The notes: generated by a model from the sequence alone, not told the origin. A DNA stretch of 64,000 nt from Hydrogenophaga palleronii_A (GCF_031457455.1 NZ_JAVDWU010000013.1:59673-123672), one strand, 5' to 3'. Numbered from the stretch's first letter, positions 15,313-24,093 are shown. Translations and numbers: made by a program.

Positions 15313-17036
15313 GAGCCGCTTTCTTCAGGGGAAGGTTCAGTAATGGGTGAAGCGCTGCCCTGCTCGGCCGCCTGCAGCTCGCGCCACAAAATCTTGCCGG
15401 TGCCCGACTTGGGCAGACTTTCCATGAAGCGCACCAGGCGTGGCGCCTTGTAGACGGCCATGCGCTGGCGGCTCCAGTCGATGATGTCCTGTTCGCTCAC
15501 GTGGCCACGGTGTTCGGGTTTGAGCACGATCAGGGCCTTCACCGTCTCGCCGCGACGCTCGTCGGGCACGCCCACGATGCAGGCCTCGTGAATGGCGGGG
15601 TGTTCGTACAACGCACTCTCCACCTCGGCCGGCCACACCTTGAAGCCCGATGCGTTGACCATGCGCTTCAAACGGTCACGCATGAAGAAATAGCCCTCTT
15701 CGTCCACATGGGCCAGGTCGCCGGTGCGGAAATAGCGCCGGCCATCCAGTTCGATGAAAGCGGCCGCGTCAGCTTGCGGGTTGCACCAGTAGCTGCTCAT
15801 CACCTGTTCGCCGCGCGTGACCAGTTCGCCCACTTCACCGGGCGGCAGCTCCTGCAAGCTCACCGGGTCCACAATGCGCGAGTCCACGCCCTGCGTGGGC
15901 ATGCCCAGGCACTGGCGCTTGCCACGTGCCACCGGGTTGGCGTGCAGGAAGGCGGCAGTTTCCGACAGCCCGTAGGCTTCGTTGTATTGCAGACCAAATC
16001 GTTCGCTCAACAAGGTGGCCACGGCCTCGGGCATGGCCGCGCCGCCGCCGGAGAGCAGCGCCAGGCTGGAGAGATCGCGGGTCTGCGCGTCCGGTTGGGC
16101 AAAAAAATCGATCACCATGGCCGGCGGTGCGGTCCACACCGTCACACGGTGGCGCTCCACCAGCTCCACCGCCTGCGCGGCGTTCCAGCGCGGCATCATG
16201 ACGATCGTGGCGCCCAGTGTGAGCGGCATGTTCATGCCGTTCTGCATGCCCAGCATGTGGAACAGCGGCGCCACGCACAGGAACACCGCGTCGCCATGCA
16301 AGCCGCGCCATACCTGTGAGGCGAGGTTGGACGCGAGCAGCGTGCGGTGGCTGTGGCAACAACCCTTGGGGTGACCTGTGGTGCCTGAGGTGTAGGGCAG
16401 CACGGCCAGGTCATCGGGGCTGCTCTCGCCCGCAAGCGGTGCGTGCGCAGCGGCCAGCGCGTCGGCAAAGCGGTGCACGCCCGCAGGCAATGCGACCGGC
16501 ACCTCGCCGCGCATGGCCTCGGGAAGGCTGTCGTCTGGGCCCTGTGACAGACCATCGGCGTAGCTGTGCACCAGCAGATGCTTCAACGATGCGTCGCCTT
16601 CCTGGCCCAGCAGCGGCAACACCTGGGTCAACAGGTCGCACGCCACCATCGCCACACGGGCACCGCTGTCGCGCACATAGAAGCCCAGTTCCGGCGTGGT
16701 GCTCATGGGGTTGACCGGCACGATGGCCGCGCCCGAACGCAAGGCGGCGTAGTAGGCCACCACAAACTGCGGGCCGTTCTGGCTCATCAGCAGCACGCGG
16801 TCGCCGCGCGCCACGCCCAGCGTGTGCTGCAAATAGCCTGCCAGCACGTTCACCTGACGCAGCAGTTCGGCGTAGCTGAGCGTCTGGCCGCAGAACACGA
16901 TGGCCGGCTTGTCCGGGTAACGTACGGCGTTGACCTCCAGGTAGTGGTTCAGCGTGACCTGTGGCACGCGCAAGGCGTGCGGCACGCCGCGGGGCCAGTA
17001 CCGGTGGTGGGCGAGTGTCGGGGTGTCTTGTCTCAT
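15309..17036 (-). CDS. Class I adenylate-forming acyl-CoA ligase
   Basis: 575 residues from ATG 17036; the longer open frame to 17351 reads across the dehydrogenase gene. The A3 motif PYTSGTTGHPKGCCHSH is at about residues 214-230. The C-terminal motifs are YFRTGDLAHVDEEGYFFMRD, RLKRMVNASGFKVWPAEVE and SGTGKILWREL with the catalytic Lys. It is similar to medium- or long-chain FadD-type ligases (HPKGCCHSHRTLLA). The ribosome-binding site is weak. It lies 29 bases after the acyl-CoA dehydrogenase stop and is coupled to the DECR-like gene. It activates a carboxylic acid for the beta-oxidation genes around it. Confidence 0.88.
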   Translation of the reverse strand: MRQDTPTLAHHRYWPRGVPHALRVPQVTLNHYLEVNAVRYPDKPAIVFCGQTLSYAELLRQVNVLAGYLQHTLGVARGDRVLLMSQNGPQFVVAYYAALRSGAAIVPVNPMSTTPELGFYVRDSGARVAMVACDLLTQVLPLLGQEGDASLKHLLVHSYADGLSQGPDDSLPEAMRGEVPVALPAGVHRFADALAAAHAPLAGESSPDDLAVLPYTSGTTGHPKGCCHSHRTLLASNLASQVWRGLHGDAVFLCVAPLFHMLGMQNGMNMPLTLGATIVMMPRWNAAQAVELVERHRVTVWTAPPAMVIDFFAQPDAQTRDLSSLALLSGGGAAMPEAVATLLSERFGLQYNEAYGLSETAAFLHANPVARGKRQCLGMPTQGVDSRIVDPVSLQELPPGEVGELVTRGEQVMSSYWCNPQADAAAFIELDGRRYFRTGDLAHVDEEGYFFMRDRLKRMVNASGFKVWPAEVESALYEHPAIHEACIVGVPDERRGETVKALIVLKPEHRGHVSEQDIIDWSRQRMAVYKAPRLVRFMESLPKSGTGKILWRELQAAEQGSASPITEPSPEESGS

Positions 17037-17065
17037 GTGATTTTGTGTGGGGTCCCGGCCATCCG

Positions 17066-18238
17066 CTACCGGCCACGCTCCACCGCCCGCGCGATGATTT
17101 CCTTCATCACCTCGTTGGTGCCGCCGTAGATCTTGCTCACCCGCACGTCGGCGTACAGGCGTGCGATGGGGTATTCGGTCATATAGCCGTAGCCGCCGAA
17201 GAGCTGCAGGCATTCGTCCACGATGCGCACATTGGTGTCGGTGGTCCACCACTTGGCCATGGCCGCGGTGGTGGCGTCCAGCTGGCCGCGCAACAGCCGG
17301 CCAATGCAGTCGTCCACAAAGCTGCGCGCCACGGTGGCCTGGGTCACACACTCGGCGAGCTTGAAGCGGGTGTTCTGCATCGACATCAGCGGCTGGCCAA
17401 ACACCTGGCGTTCGCGCACGTACTGGGTGGTCTCTTGCAGCGCGCGGTGCATGGTGGCCACCGCGCCCACGGCGATGATCAGGCGCTCCTGTGGCAGTTG
17501 CTGCATCAGCTGGCCAAAGCCCTTGCCTTCTTCATCGCCCAGCAAGTGCTCGACCGGTACGCGCACCTCGTCGAAGAACAGCTCGGCGGTGTCCTGCGTC
17601 TTCTGGCCCAGCTTCTCCAGCAGCTTGCCGCGTCGAAAGCCTGCCGACCCTTCGGTCTCCAGCATCAGCAGCGACACGCCCTTGGCGCCAGCGGCCGGGT
17701 CGGTCTTCACGGCCAGGCAGATCAGGTTGGCGTGCAGGCCGTTGGTGATGAAGGTCTTGGAGCCGCTGACGACGTAGTGATCGCCGTCCCGGCGGGCGTG
17801 GGTCCTCATGCGCTGCAGGTCGGAGCCGATGCCCGGTTCGCTCAGCGCAATGGCCGCCACCAGCTCACCGGTGGCCATGCGCGGCAGCCAGCGCTGCTTC
17901 TGCGCTTCGCTGCCGTAGGCCAGCAGGTAGTGCGCGACGATGCCGCTGTGCACGTTGTTGCTGAAGGCGTTCACCATGGCGCCGGCCTGCTCTTCGCAGA
18001 TCACGGCCTCGTGCCGGAAGTCGCCACCGCCGCCGCCGTATTGCTCTGGAATACCGGCACAGAGAAGACCCGCTGCACCGGCCTTGAGCCAGATCTCGCG
18101 GTCGGCGTGCTGCTGCTCGGTCCAGCGCTTCTCATTCGGCACGCATTCGCGTTCGTAGAAACGGCGCGCGGTGTCGCGCAGCTGTTCCAGGTCCGCATCC
18201 ATCCAGGGGCGTGGTGAATGCAGCACCTCGCCGGTCAC
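17066..18238 (-). CDS. Acyl-CoA dehydrogenase
   Basis: 390 residues from the GTG at 18238, which overlaps the SDR stop as GTGA, matching the coupling seen across the operon; an upstream start at 18256 is possible. Motifs: ALSEPGIGSDLQRM, FITNGLHANLICLAVK, LFGGYGYMTEYPIARLYAD and KIYGGTNEVMKEIIAR. The last motif has Gly where the MCAD group has its catalytic Glu. This is normal for the FadE/long-chain and isovaleryl-type group, whose base is in an earlier helix. It catalyses alpha-beta dehydrogenation of an acyl-CoA and is a different subgroup from the dehydrogenase at 9284-10450, so the two probably act on different intermediates. Confidence 0.88.
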   Translation of the reverse strand: MTGEVLHSPRPWMDADLEQLRDTARRFYERECVPNEKRWTEQQHADREIWLKAGAAGLLCAGIPEQYGGGGGDFRHEAVICEEQAGAMVNAFSNNVHSGIVAHYLLAYGSEAQKQRWLPRMATGELVAAIALSEPGIGSDLQRMRTHARRDGDHYVVSGSKTFITNGLHANLICLAVKTDPAAGAKGVSLLMLETEGSAGFRRGKLLEKLGQKTQDTAELFFDEVRVPVEHLLGDEEGKGFGQLMQQLPQERLIIAVGAVATMHRALQETTQYVRERQVFGQPLMSMQNTRFKLAECVTQATVARSFVDDCIGRLLRGQLDATTAAMAKWWTTDTNVRIVDECLQLFGGYGYMTEYPIARLYADVRVSKIYGGTNEVMKEIIARAVERGR

Positions 18239-19062
18239 GGGCGCCCCCCGCCACACACCAGCACCTGGCCGCTGACGTAGTTGCTCTCAGGGATGCAGAA
18301 CATGTAGACCGCGCCCGCAGCTTCTTCGGGCGTGCCGCCTCGGCCCAGCGGGATCAGCGCCTCGGCGTTCTTCAGCACCTGCGGGTTCACGCCCACTTTG
18401 ATCTGCTGTCCGGCGATATCGATCTTTGCGTCGGCGTCGGCCGCGGCTTCGGTCAGGCGCGTCATGATCAGGCCGAAGGCCACGCTGTTCACGTTGACCT
18501 TGTAGCGACCCCATTCCTTGGCCATGGCCTTGGTCAGGCCGTTGATACCGGCCTTGGCCGCGGCATAGTTGGCCTGACCGGCGTTGCCGTACACGCCCGA
18601 GGTGGACGAGATGTTCACCACCTTGCGGAACACCGGTGTGCCGGCCTCGGCCTCGCGCTTGGCGGCGTCGCGAATGAAACCGGACGCCGCACGCAGGATG
18701 CGGAACGGCGCCGTCAGGTGCACGGCGAGCATGGCTTCCCATTGTTCGTCGCTCATCTTCTGCACCACGTTGTCCCAGGTGTAGCCGGCGTTGTTGACGA
18801 TGATGTCGACGCCACCGAACGCGTCCAGCGCGGTCTTGACGAACTTGTCGCCGAAGTCGACTTCCGTCACGCTGCCGACGCAGGCCACGGCCTGACCGTC
18901 GCGCGCGACGATGTCGGCCACAGTCTGTTCGGCCGGTGCGGCGTCCAGGTCGTTGATGACGACGCGCGCGCCTTCGCTGGCGAGCTTGAGCGCGATCTCA
19001 CGGCCAATGCCACGGCCGGAGCCGGAGACGAGCGCCACTTTGCCTGCGAGTTTTTGAGTCAT
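18235..19062 (-). CDS. SDR-family 3-hydroxyacyl-CoA dehydrogenase
   Basis: 275 residues from ATG 19062 (MTQKLAGKVALVSGSGRGIG). The Rossmann motif is SGSGRGIGREIALKLASEGA and the cofactor-discriminating loop is VVINDLDAA, which favours NAD. The catalytic Ser-Tyr-Lys lies in SSTSGVYGNAGQANYAAAKAG. C-terminal: SNYVSGQVLVCGGGRP. It belongs to the FabG-like SDR group used in beta-oxidation-like pathways. It lies 23 bases after the MaoC gene and overlaps the dehydrogenase gene. Next to a MaoC hydratase it should oxidise the (R)-3-hydroxyacyl-CoA that the hydratase makes. Confidence 0.87.
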   Translation of the reverse strand: MTQKLAGKVALVSGSGRGIGREIALKLASEGARVVINDLDAAPAEQTVADIVARDGQAVACVGSVTEVDFGDKFVKTALDAFGGVDIIVNNAGYTWDNVVQKMSDEQWEAMLAVHLTAPFRILRAASGFIRDAAKREAEAGTPVFRKVVNISSTSGVYGNAGQANYAAAKAGINGLTKAMAKEWGRYKVNVNSVAFGLIMTRLTEAAADADAKIDIAGQQIKVGVNPQVLKNAEALIPLGRGGTPEEAAGAVYMFCIPESNYVSGQVLVCGGGRP

Positions 19063-19085
19063 GTCGGGTTTCCTTTGTGTGGGTT

Positions 19086-19505
19086 TCAGGGCAGGCTCAG
19101 AACGGCCTCGCCCAGCAGCTTCTGCACGCCAGCTTCGTTGGCAGTGGCCAGGCTCACGCGCACGCGGCGCTCGCCGTCGTACTCGAATTTTTCGGTCACC
19201 GTGCCAGTGCAGCGGATGCTTTCGCCCACATGGGTGATGGCGGCGAAGCGCACGTTGAAGTCGAGCAAGGCAGACTGGGGCACCCAGTCGGTCAGCGCAC
19301 GCCCCAGCCAGGCCATGGACAACATGCCGTGCGCGAACACGTCGGGCATGCCGGCTTCTTTGGCGAAGTCGATGTCCACGTGAATGGGGTTGTGGTCGCC
19401 CGAAGCGCCGCAGTAGAGCGCCAGGGTCAGGCGGCTCAGGGGTGGCAGCTCCAACACCGGCAACTCGTCGCCGATCTCCAAGCCATCGAATCTGATGTGG
19501 TTCAA
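19086..19505 (-). CDS. MaoC-type (R)-specific enoyl-CoA hydratase
   Basis: 139 residues from a TTG at 19505, chosen because AAGGAGAGAGAT precedes it at normal distance and family homology begins at once (NHIRFDGLEIGDELP). The hydratase-2 motif is intact: YCGASGDHNPIHVD with the catalytic Asp and His, then AHGMLSMAWLGRAL. It hydrates a trans-2-enoyl-CoA to the (R)-3-hydroxyacyl-CoA, matching the SDR gene directly downstream. With the protein at 19648-20088 it may form a two-subunit hydratase like HadAB or ChsH1/ChsH2. Confidence 0.87.
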   Translation of the reverse strand: MNHIRFDGLEIGDELPVLELPPLSRLTLALYCGASGDHNPIHVDIDFAKEAGMPDVFAHGMLSMAWLGRALTDWVPQSALLDFNVRFAAITHVGESIRCTGTVTEKFEYDGERRVRVSLATANEAGVQKLLGEAVLSLP

Positions 19506-19604
19506 ATCTCTCTCCTTTGTGTTCCGTCGCGCCACCAACAATCCGCAGCGCACGAGAGGGCTCGATCATGGGCGCCGCCGGGCCGGCTTTGCCGGACGGC
19601 TGGT

Positions 19605-19626
19605 GCCGCCCCCTTGAGGGGGTGGC
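19605..19626. repeat. GC-rich extragenic hairpin
   Basis: GCCGCCCCC and GGGGGTGGC form a 9-bp stem with one wobble pair around TTGA. It sits in the 142-base gap (19506-19647) between the two MaoC-like genes, in a stretch (GCCGGGCCGGCTTTGCCGG) of a kind often seen between Comamonadaceae genes. There is no T-run, so it more likely stabilises mRNA or attenuates transcription than terminates it. Confidence 0.5.
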
Positions 19627-19647
19627 GCGAAGCGACGCGAGGGTGTT

Positions 19648-20088
19648 TCACCATCGCATCACCGTGACACTGCGCAGATCGGCCACGTGTTTGCCCCGAT
19701 GGTTGGTCACGCGCGTCTTGCGGACCACGAACTCCAGCGCCCCGCCCTTCTTGTCGTAGATGTCTTCAATGCGCTGCTCGAAGGTCAGCAGGTCGCCGGC
19801 GTAGGCCAGGTGGTGGTAGCTGAAACCCTGCTCGCCATGCAGCAGGCGCTTGTAGTCCAGCCCCAGCAGGTCGCGCATGGCGGCCGGGTCGGGCGATTCC
19901 ATCTCCAGGCAAAAAAGAAAGGTGGGCGGAACTGGCAAGGCGGGGTGGCCTGCGGCGCGCGCGGCTTTCTCGTCGCTGTAGACCGGGTCGGTCTGGCCAG
20001 TGGCCTTGGCGAAGAAGCGCAGGCGCCCCTCCTCCACGGCAACCGGAAAGGGTGGCATGGTGTGGCCGATGTACTTTCGATCGATCAT
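19648..20088 (-). CDS. MaoC-family N-terminal (non-catalytic-type) dehydratase subunit
   Basis: 146 residues from ATG 20088 (MIDRKYIGHTMPPFPVAVEEG), the standard start of this FAS1-like dehydratase half. It has GQTDPVYSDEKAARAAGHPA and VPPTFLFCLE but lacks the Asp-His pair of active hydratases, as expected for the partner subunit. The C-terminus ends with KHVADLRSVTVMRW. In known HadA/HadB or ChsH1/ChsH2 pairs this half binds the acyl chain while the other half supplies catalysis. Here the partner is probably the gene at 19086-19505. It lies 11 bases after the thiolase stop. Confidence 0.82.
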   Translation of the reverse strand: MIDRKYIGHTMPPFPVAVEEGRLRFFAKATGQTDPVYSDEKAARAAGHPALPVPPTFLFCLEMESPDPAAMRDLLGLDYKRLLHGEQGFSYHHLAYAGDLLTFEQRIEDIYDKKGGALEFVVRKTRVTNHRGKHVADLRSVTVMRW

Positions 20089-20099
20089 GGATCGCGTCC

Positions 20100-21293
20100 T
20101 CAGGCTTTGGCGTAGAGCGTGACCACGCAGGCCCCACCCAGACCCAGGTTGTGCTGCAGCGCCAGCCGCGCACCTTCCACCTGCCGCTGTTCGGCCTGTC
20201 CGCGCAGCTGCCACACCAGCTCGGCGCACTGCGCCAGTCCGGTGGCGCCCAGCGGGTGACCCTTGGACAACAGCCCGCCCGAAGGGTTGGTGACGATGCG
20301 ACCGCCGTAGGTGTTGTCGCCTTCCACAATGAAGCGCTCGGCCGTGCCTTCGGGCGTAAGGCCCAGGGCTTCGTAGGTGATGAGTTCGTTGGCGGTGAAG
20401 CAGTCGTGCAGTTCCACCACGTCCAGGTCTTCGGGACCGATGCCAGCCGCTTCGTACACCTGCCGGGCTGCGGCCGCGGTCATGTCGTAGCCCACCACCT
20501 TGCGCATGTCGCCGGTCTCGAAGGTGCTGGGGGTGTCGGTGGTCATGGCCTGGGCGGCGATCACCACGCTGGCGTCCAGTTCGTGCTTCTTGGCGAATTC
20601 GGCCGAGCACACGACGGCCGCGGCGGCGCCGCAGGTGGGCGGGCAGCACTGAAAGCGCGTCATGGGCTCGAACACGGTGGGCGCGGCCATGACCTCATCC
20701 AGCGTGAGGGTCTGACGGAACACTGCCAAGGGGTTGCGCGCGGCGTGTTGGCGCGCCTTGACCGAGATGCGGCCGAAGGTGTCGGCGCGGATGCCGTACT
20801 GCGCCATGTAGTCGCGCCCGGCGCCACCGAAGAATTGCGCGGCGCGCGGCACACCGGCCTCAAAGCCCTGGTGCTCGGTCATCACATCGGCGAAGCGCGC
20901 CATGGGCGAAGGCCGGTCATCGTAAGCGCCCTTGAGCGCGCCCGGCACCATCTGCTCGAAACCCAAGGCAATGGCGCATTCGACCATGCCGCTCTCCACC
21001 GCCTGGCGCGCCAGGAACAGCGCGCTGGAACCGGTGGAGCAGTTGTTGTTGACGTTGAAGACCGGGATGCCGCTCAGGCCCAAACCGTAGATGGCGGCCT
21101 GGCCAGCGGTGGAGTCCCCGTACACGTAGCCCACATAGGCCTGCTGCACCTCGGCGTAGTCCACGCCGGCGTCGGCCAGCGCCGCCTGCGCGGCGCGCGC
21201 ACCCATGACGGTGTAGGGTTCGCTGGCGCCGGGTTTGGTGAAGGGAATCATGCCCACGCCCACGACGTGAACGGGTCTGCGCATCTGGCTCAT
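20100..21293 (-). CDS. SCP2-type thiolase (3-ketoacyl-CoA thiolase/lipid-transfer protein)
   Basis: 397 residues from ATG 21293, with GAGGACACCCG upstream. Cys85 in FNVNNNCSTGSSALFLAR is at the nucleophile position, and the C-terminal motifs HDCFTANELITYEALGL and GGLLSKGHPLGATGLAQ supply the other catalytic Cys/His residues. It should cleave a 3-ketoacyl-CoA with CoA. In contrast to the relative at 10470-11648 it keeps all the usual thiolase residues. It is the first gene of its operon, behind the gap 21294-21426 with the ATTGGCAGAA element, and so probably the operon's promoter-proximal enzyme. Confidence 0.87.
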   Translation of the reverse strand: MSQMRRPVHVVGVGMIPFTKPGASEPYTVMGARAAQAALADAGVDYAEVQQAYVGYVYGDSTAGQAAIYGLGLSGIPVFNVNNNCSTGSSALFLARQAVESGMVECAIALGFEQMVPGALKGAYDDRPSPMARFADVMTEHQGFEAGVPRAAQFFGGAGRDYMAQYGIRADTFGRISVKARQHAARNPLAVFRQTLTLDEVMAAPTVFEPMTRFQCCPPTCGAAAAVVCSAEFAKKHELDASVVIAAQAMTTDTPSTFETGDMRKVVGYDMTAAAARQVYEAAGIGPEDLDVVELHDCFTANELITYEALGLTPEGTAERFIVEGDNTYGGRIVTNPSGGLLSKGHPLGATGLAQCAELVWQLRGQAEQRQVEGARLALQHNLGLGGACVVTLYAKA

Positions 21294-21348
21294 CGGGTGT
21301 CCTCATGTCAAAAACAATGACCCGAGTTTGGGCGCCACGGGTGCCTCG

Positions 21349-21409
21349 GCCAATAACGGATAGACCCAAAATGATTGGCAGAAACGCTCAGTCTGCAGGC
21401 GACCTGCAG
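21349..21409. promoter_or_regulatory. Promoter-region dyads upstream of the thiolase operon
   Basis: Two symmetrical elements lie in the 133-base gap. GCCAAT at 21349-21354 pairs with ATTGGC at 21374-21379, and CTGCAGG at 21393-21399 pairs with CCTGCAG at 21403-21409 across CGA. The ATTGGCAGAA at 21374-21383 recurs exactly at 23836. The second dyad could instead be the end of the AraC transcript, though no T-run follows. Assignment as operator is inferred. Confidence 0.35.
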
Positions 21410-21426
21410 CCCCGTCCCGGCGCGCT

Positions 21427-22497
21427 TCAGTCGCCTGCCTTGGCGTCTGCGCGCAGAGGGGACTGCGCTTGCAGGCGGCGCTGCCGGTACACACCCGGGG
21501 CCAGCCCGGTCCAGCCCTTGAAGGCCCGGTGAAAGGTGCTGGCTTCGGAGAACCCGAGCCGGTTGGCGATGTCGAGCAGCGTGAGCTCGGGCTGCGACAG
21601 GTACTCCACCGCCACGTCGCGGCGCAGGCTGTCCTTGATGGCCTGGTAGCCTTGGCCCTCGCGCTGCAGGTGGCGGCGCAGGGTCTGCGGTGTCATGGCC
21701 AGCGACTGGCTCACTTCGTCGAGCGAGGGCATGTCTTCCGCCAGGTAGCGCCTGAGCAGGCGGCGGATGCGCTCGGTCAGGCTGGTCTGGTCGCGGTACT
21801 TCACCAGCAGGCTGGTGGGCGCCTGTTGCAGGAATTCGCGCAAGCTCTCCGGGTTCTGCACCACCGGCAGCTCGAGCCATCGCGCATCGAAGCGGTAACC
21901 CATCCAGTCGGGCTGAAAGCGCACGGGTGCCTGGAACAGGCGTGAGGCTTCGCTGCGAAGGCCGGCTTCAGGGTGGGTGTAGATCACCTCGCGCAGCGGA
22001 ATGCGCCGCGCCACCAGCCAGCACGCCAGGCCAAAACTGAAAAACATGAATGCGCGCTGCGCGTAGATCAGACCGGCATCGGCCGGGCCGCGCGCGCTGA
22101 GGCGACAGGTGGCCAGACCGTCGCTCACCTGCAGGCGCGGGGCAAAGTCTTGCAGTTGCTGGTGGTAGTAGCGCAGGCCGGTGTGCATGGCGTCGCCCAG
22201 GGTCTTGCAATGCACCAACAGTTCGCACCCCAGTGCAAAACTGCCCACCGGCAAGGGGTGCTCGCACAGACCCCAGAGTTCATCACGCGTGAGGCGGCGC
22301 AGCTCGAAGATCAGCCGCGCGTACTGCGCCTGGGTGACCCGGGACAAGGGCGACTCCAGCAAAGCCGGCGCGATGCCTGCCCGCCGCAGCACCCGTTCCC
22401 AGTCCATGCCACGCGAACGCACGCCTTGCAGGATCTGGATCACCTGCGGAATGGCGATGGTGTGCTGGACAGAAGAGGGGTAGGTTTTGGGTGCCAT
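21427..22497 (-). CDS. AraC-family transcriptional regulator (OruR/ArgR-like N-domain)
   Basis: 356 residues from ATG 22497. The N-terminal roughly 200 residues (IAIPQVIQILQGVRSRGMDW...) match the arabinose-binding-like domain found in OruR-type regulators. The C-terminal double helix-turn-helix is clear: SLDEVSQSLAMTPQTLRRHL and LTLLDIANRLGFSEASTFHR, followed by FKGWTGLAPGVYR. It follows the CoA-transferase gene by 40 bases and lies directly upstream of the thiolase operon, so it is the best candidate for the regulator that senses the pathway substrate or its CoA ester and activates the island. The target site may be the ATTG(C/G)CA element. Confidence 0.87.
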   Translation of the reverse strand: MAPKTYPSSVQHTIAIPQVIQILQGVRSRGMDWERVLRRAGIAPALLESPLSRVTQAQYARLIFELRRLTRDELWGLCEHPLPVGSFALGCELLVHCKTLGDAMHTGLRYYHQQLQDFAPRLQVSDGLATCRLSARGPADAGLIYAQRAFMFFSFGLACWLVARRIPLREVIYTHPEAGLRSEASRLFQAPVRFQPDWMGYRFDARWLELPVVQNPESLREFLQQAPTSLLVKYRDQTSLTERIRRLLRRYLAEDMPSLDEVSQSLAMTPQTLRRHLQREGQGYQAIKDSLRRDVAVEYLSQPELTLLDIANRLGFSEASTFHRAFKGWTGLAPGVYRQRRLQAQSPLRADAKAGD

Positions 22498-22537
22498 GAG
22501 GCGAAACGCTGGCGTGCGCAGGCCGGGTGGCCCGGTT

Positions 22538-23779
22538 TTATCCGAGCACGCCTAGCGCACGCAAGTCTGCCACGCGCTGCTTGTTCCAGCCTGCCTCCTG
22601 CAGGACTTCGTCCGTGTGCTCGCCGGGGCGCGGTGCAGGGCGAACCACGCGGAATTCAAAGTTGCTCATGCGCACCGGGCAGGCCAGTTGCCTCATGACC
22701 TCACCATCGGCGGTGTGCACTTCCACCGACATGCCGCGTGCCACGAAATGCGGGTGCTCCAAAGCCTCGTCCAGCCTGAGCACCGGCGTCACGCAGCACT
22801 GGGCATGTTCGAACAGGGCCTGCCAGTGCGTCAGGGGACGTGCGCGCAGAATCGCGGCCACCTCGGCCCGCAGGCGCAGGGAATCTTTGGGCGACGCGGG
22901 CACATGCTGATCTTGCAGGTCTTCGCGGCCCAGGCATTGGCAGAACGCGTCCCAGAACTTGCGCTCCAGCGCGCCCACCGCCAGGAAGCGGCCATCGGCC
23001 GTTTCGTAGAAGGCATAACAGGGCAACAGGCCGGTGAGGCGATCGGTGCTGGCCGCGCGGGGGCGGCCTTCGCGGTGCACGGCGGCCATGGGCAGCACGG
23101 CGTGCGCCAGCAGGCCGTCGGCAATGGCCACGTCCACATGCCGGCCTCGGCCCGTGCGCGTGGCGTCGAACAGGGCCGCGAGAATGCCCATGACGGCCGT
23201 CATGGTGCCGCCCAGCAGATCCGCCACCGGCACGTTCGACAAGGCCAGCTCACCCGACGGGCTGCCCATCTGGTCGGCCACGCCCACGAGTGCGCTGTAG
23301 TTCATGTCGTGGCCGGGCTCATCTCGCAGCGGGCCGTTCTGGCCGTAGCCACTGATGCTGGCGAACACCAGCCGGGGGTTGCGCGCGTGCACCGCGTTCC
23401 AGCCCACACCCAGCCGCTCCATCACGCCAGGACGAAAGCCTTCCACCAACACATCGGCGCTCTCGCACAGCGCCAGCAACGCGGCCACGCCTTCGGGATG
23501 CTTCAGATCCAGCCGCATGCCGCGTTTGTTGCGGTTGACCATGTCACGCACCGGTGCAGAGGCGTAGTCGCCCGCGCCGGTGTCCTCGATCTTGATCACG
23601 TCGGCACCCAGGTCGGCGAGGTGCAGCGTGCACATGGGGCCGGGCAACAGGCGGGTGAGATCGAGCACCCTCACGCCCGCCAGCGGTGCCCCGCTTGCAG
23701 AAGTGGCTGAAGCGGTCAGGTCGGGTGTGTCGGGATCGGGGTGGCGCATGGCATGCACTTGTGTGGCTTGAGTCGGCAT
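22538..23779 (-). CDS. CaiB/BaiF family CoA-transferase
   Basis: 413 residues from ATG 23779 (MPTQATQVH); the longer in-frame start at 23914 is not supported, and MRHPDPDTPD slightly downstream is another option. Family motifs: LAGVRVLDLTRLLPGPMCTL, HLADLGADVIKIED, NRNKRGMRLDLKHPEG, FVEG-like LVEGFRPGVMERLG and GRGRHVDVAIADG. The family carries the catalytic Asp in this type III fold. Closest by pattern to alpha-methylacyl-CoA racemase/CoA-transferase subgroups. It either moves CoA between acids or epimerises a 2-methyl branch, which would fit a branched or isoprenoid-like substrate. First gene of a unit with the AraC regulator. Confidence 0.85.
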   Translation of the reverse strand: MPTQATQVHAMRHPDPDTPDLTASATSASGAPLAGVRVLDLTRLLPGPMCTLHLADLGADVIKIEDTGAGDYASAPVRDMVNRNKRGMRLDLKHPEGVAALLALCESADVLVEGFRPGVMERLGVGWNAVHARNPRLVFASISGYGQNGPLRDEPGHDMNYSALVGVADQMGSPSGELALSNVPVADLLGGTMTAVMGILAALFDATRTGRGRHVDVAIADGLLAHAVLPMAAVHREGRPRAASTDRLTGLLPCYAFYETADGRFLAVGALERKFWDAFCQCLGREDLQDQHVPASPKDSLRLRAEVAAILRARPLTHWQALFEHAQCCVTPVLRLDEALEHPHFVARGMSVEVHTADGEVMRQLACPVRMSNFEFRVVRPAPRPGEHTDEVLQEAGWNKQRVADLRALGVLG

Positions 23780-24093
23780 GGGAGGTACGGTAGTGCAGCC
23801 CACTGGTGCGCTCAATGGCCGGGCGAGCCGATTGCATTGGCAGAAAGTGACATGTCGGTCGCTGACGCTTCGCGGCGGCAGGCCCATGGCCGTGTGCCCT
23901 GCCGCAGACTTCACTTGGGATTGATTGTTTCCGAATCAGCAATGCAGTTATGGAATTTTGGTTGTTTTTCTTCTGATTCAGAAACTTTACAGTTCAACCC
24001 ATCGACGCAAAACACTTCAGTTCAGGCGTCGAAGCCGAGCCCACCAACCCGCGGTTGACCGGCATCTTCAACACACTGAAAGGAAACTCTGTC
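23780..24093. other. Divergent intergenic region (CoA-transferase / DUF4148 gene)
   Basis: 314 bases without a supported gene. The left third is GC-rich and carries the dyad at 23827. The right part (about 23920-24010) is markedly AT-rich and holds a 12-bp inverted repeat, TTTCCGAATCAG at 23928-23939 against CTGATTCAGAAA at 23973-23984, with one mismatch and 33 bases between. This AT-rich part is the likely promoter and operator of the DUF4148 gene on the plus strand. Confidence 0.5.
23827..23845. promoter_or_regulatory. GCCGAT-TGC-ATTGGC dyad with ATTGGCAGAA
   Basis: It lies about 50-65 bases upstream of the CoA-transferase start. The arms are 6 bp with one mismatch. The right side continues as ATTGGCAGAA, identical to the copy in front of the thiolase gene. 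Candidate regulator site; inferred from recurrence. Confidence 0.3.
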
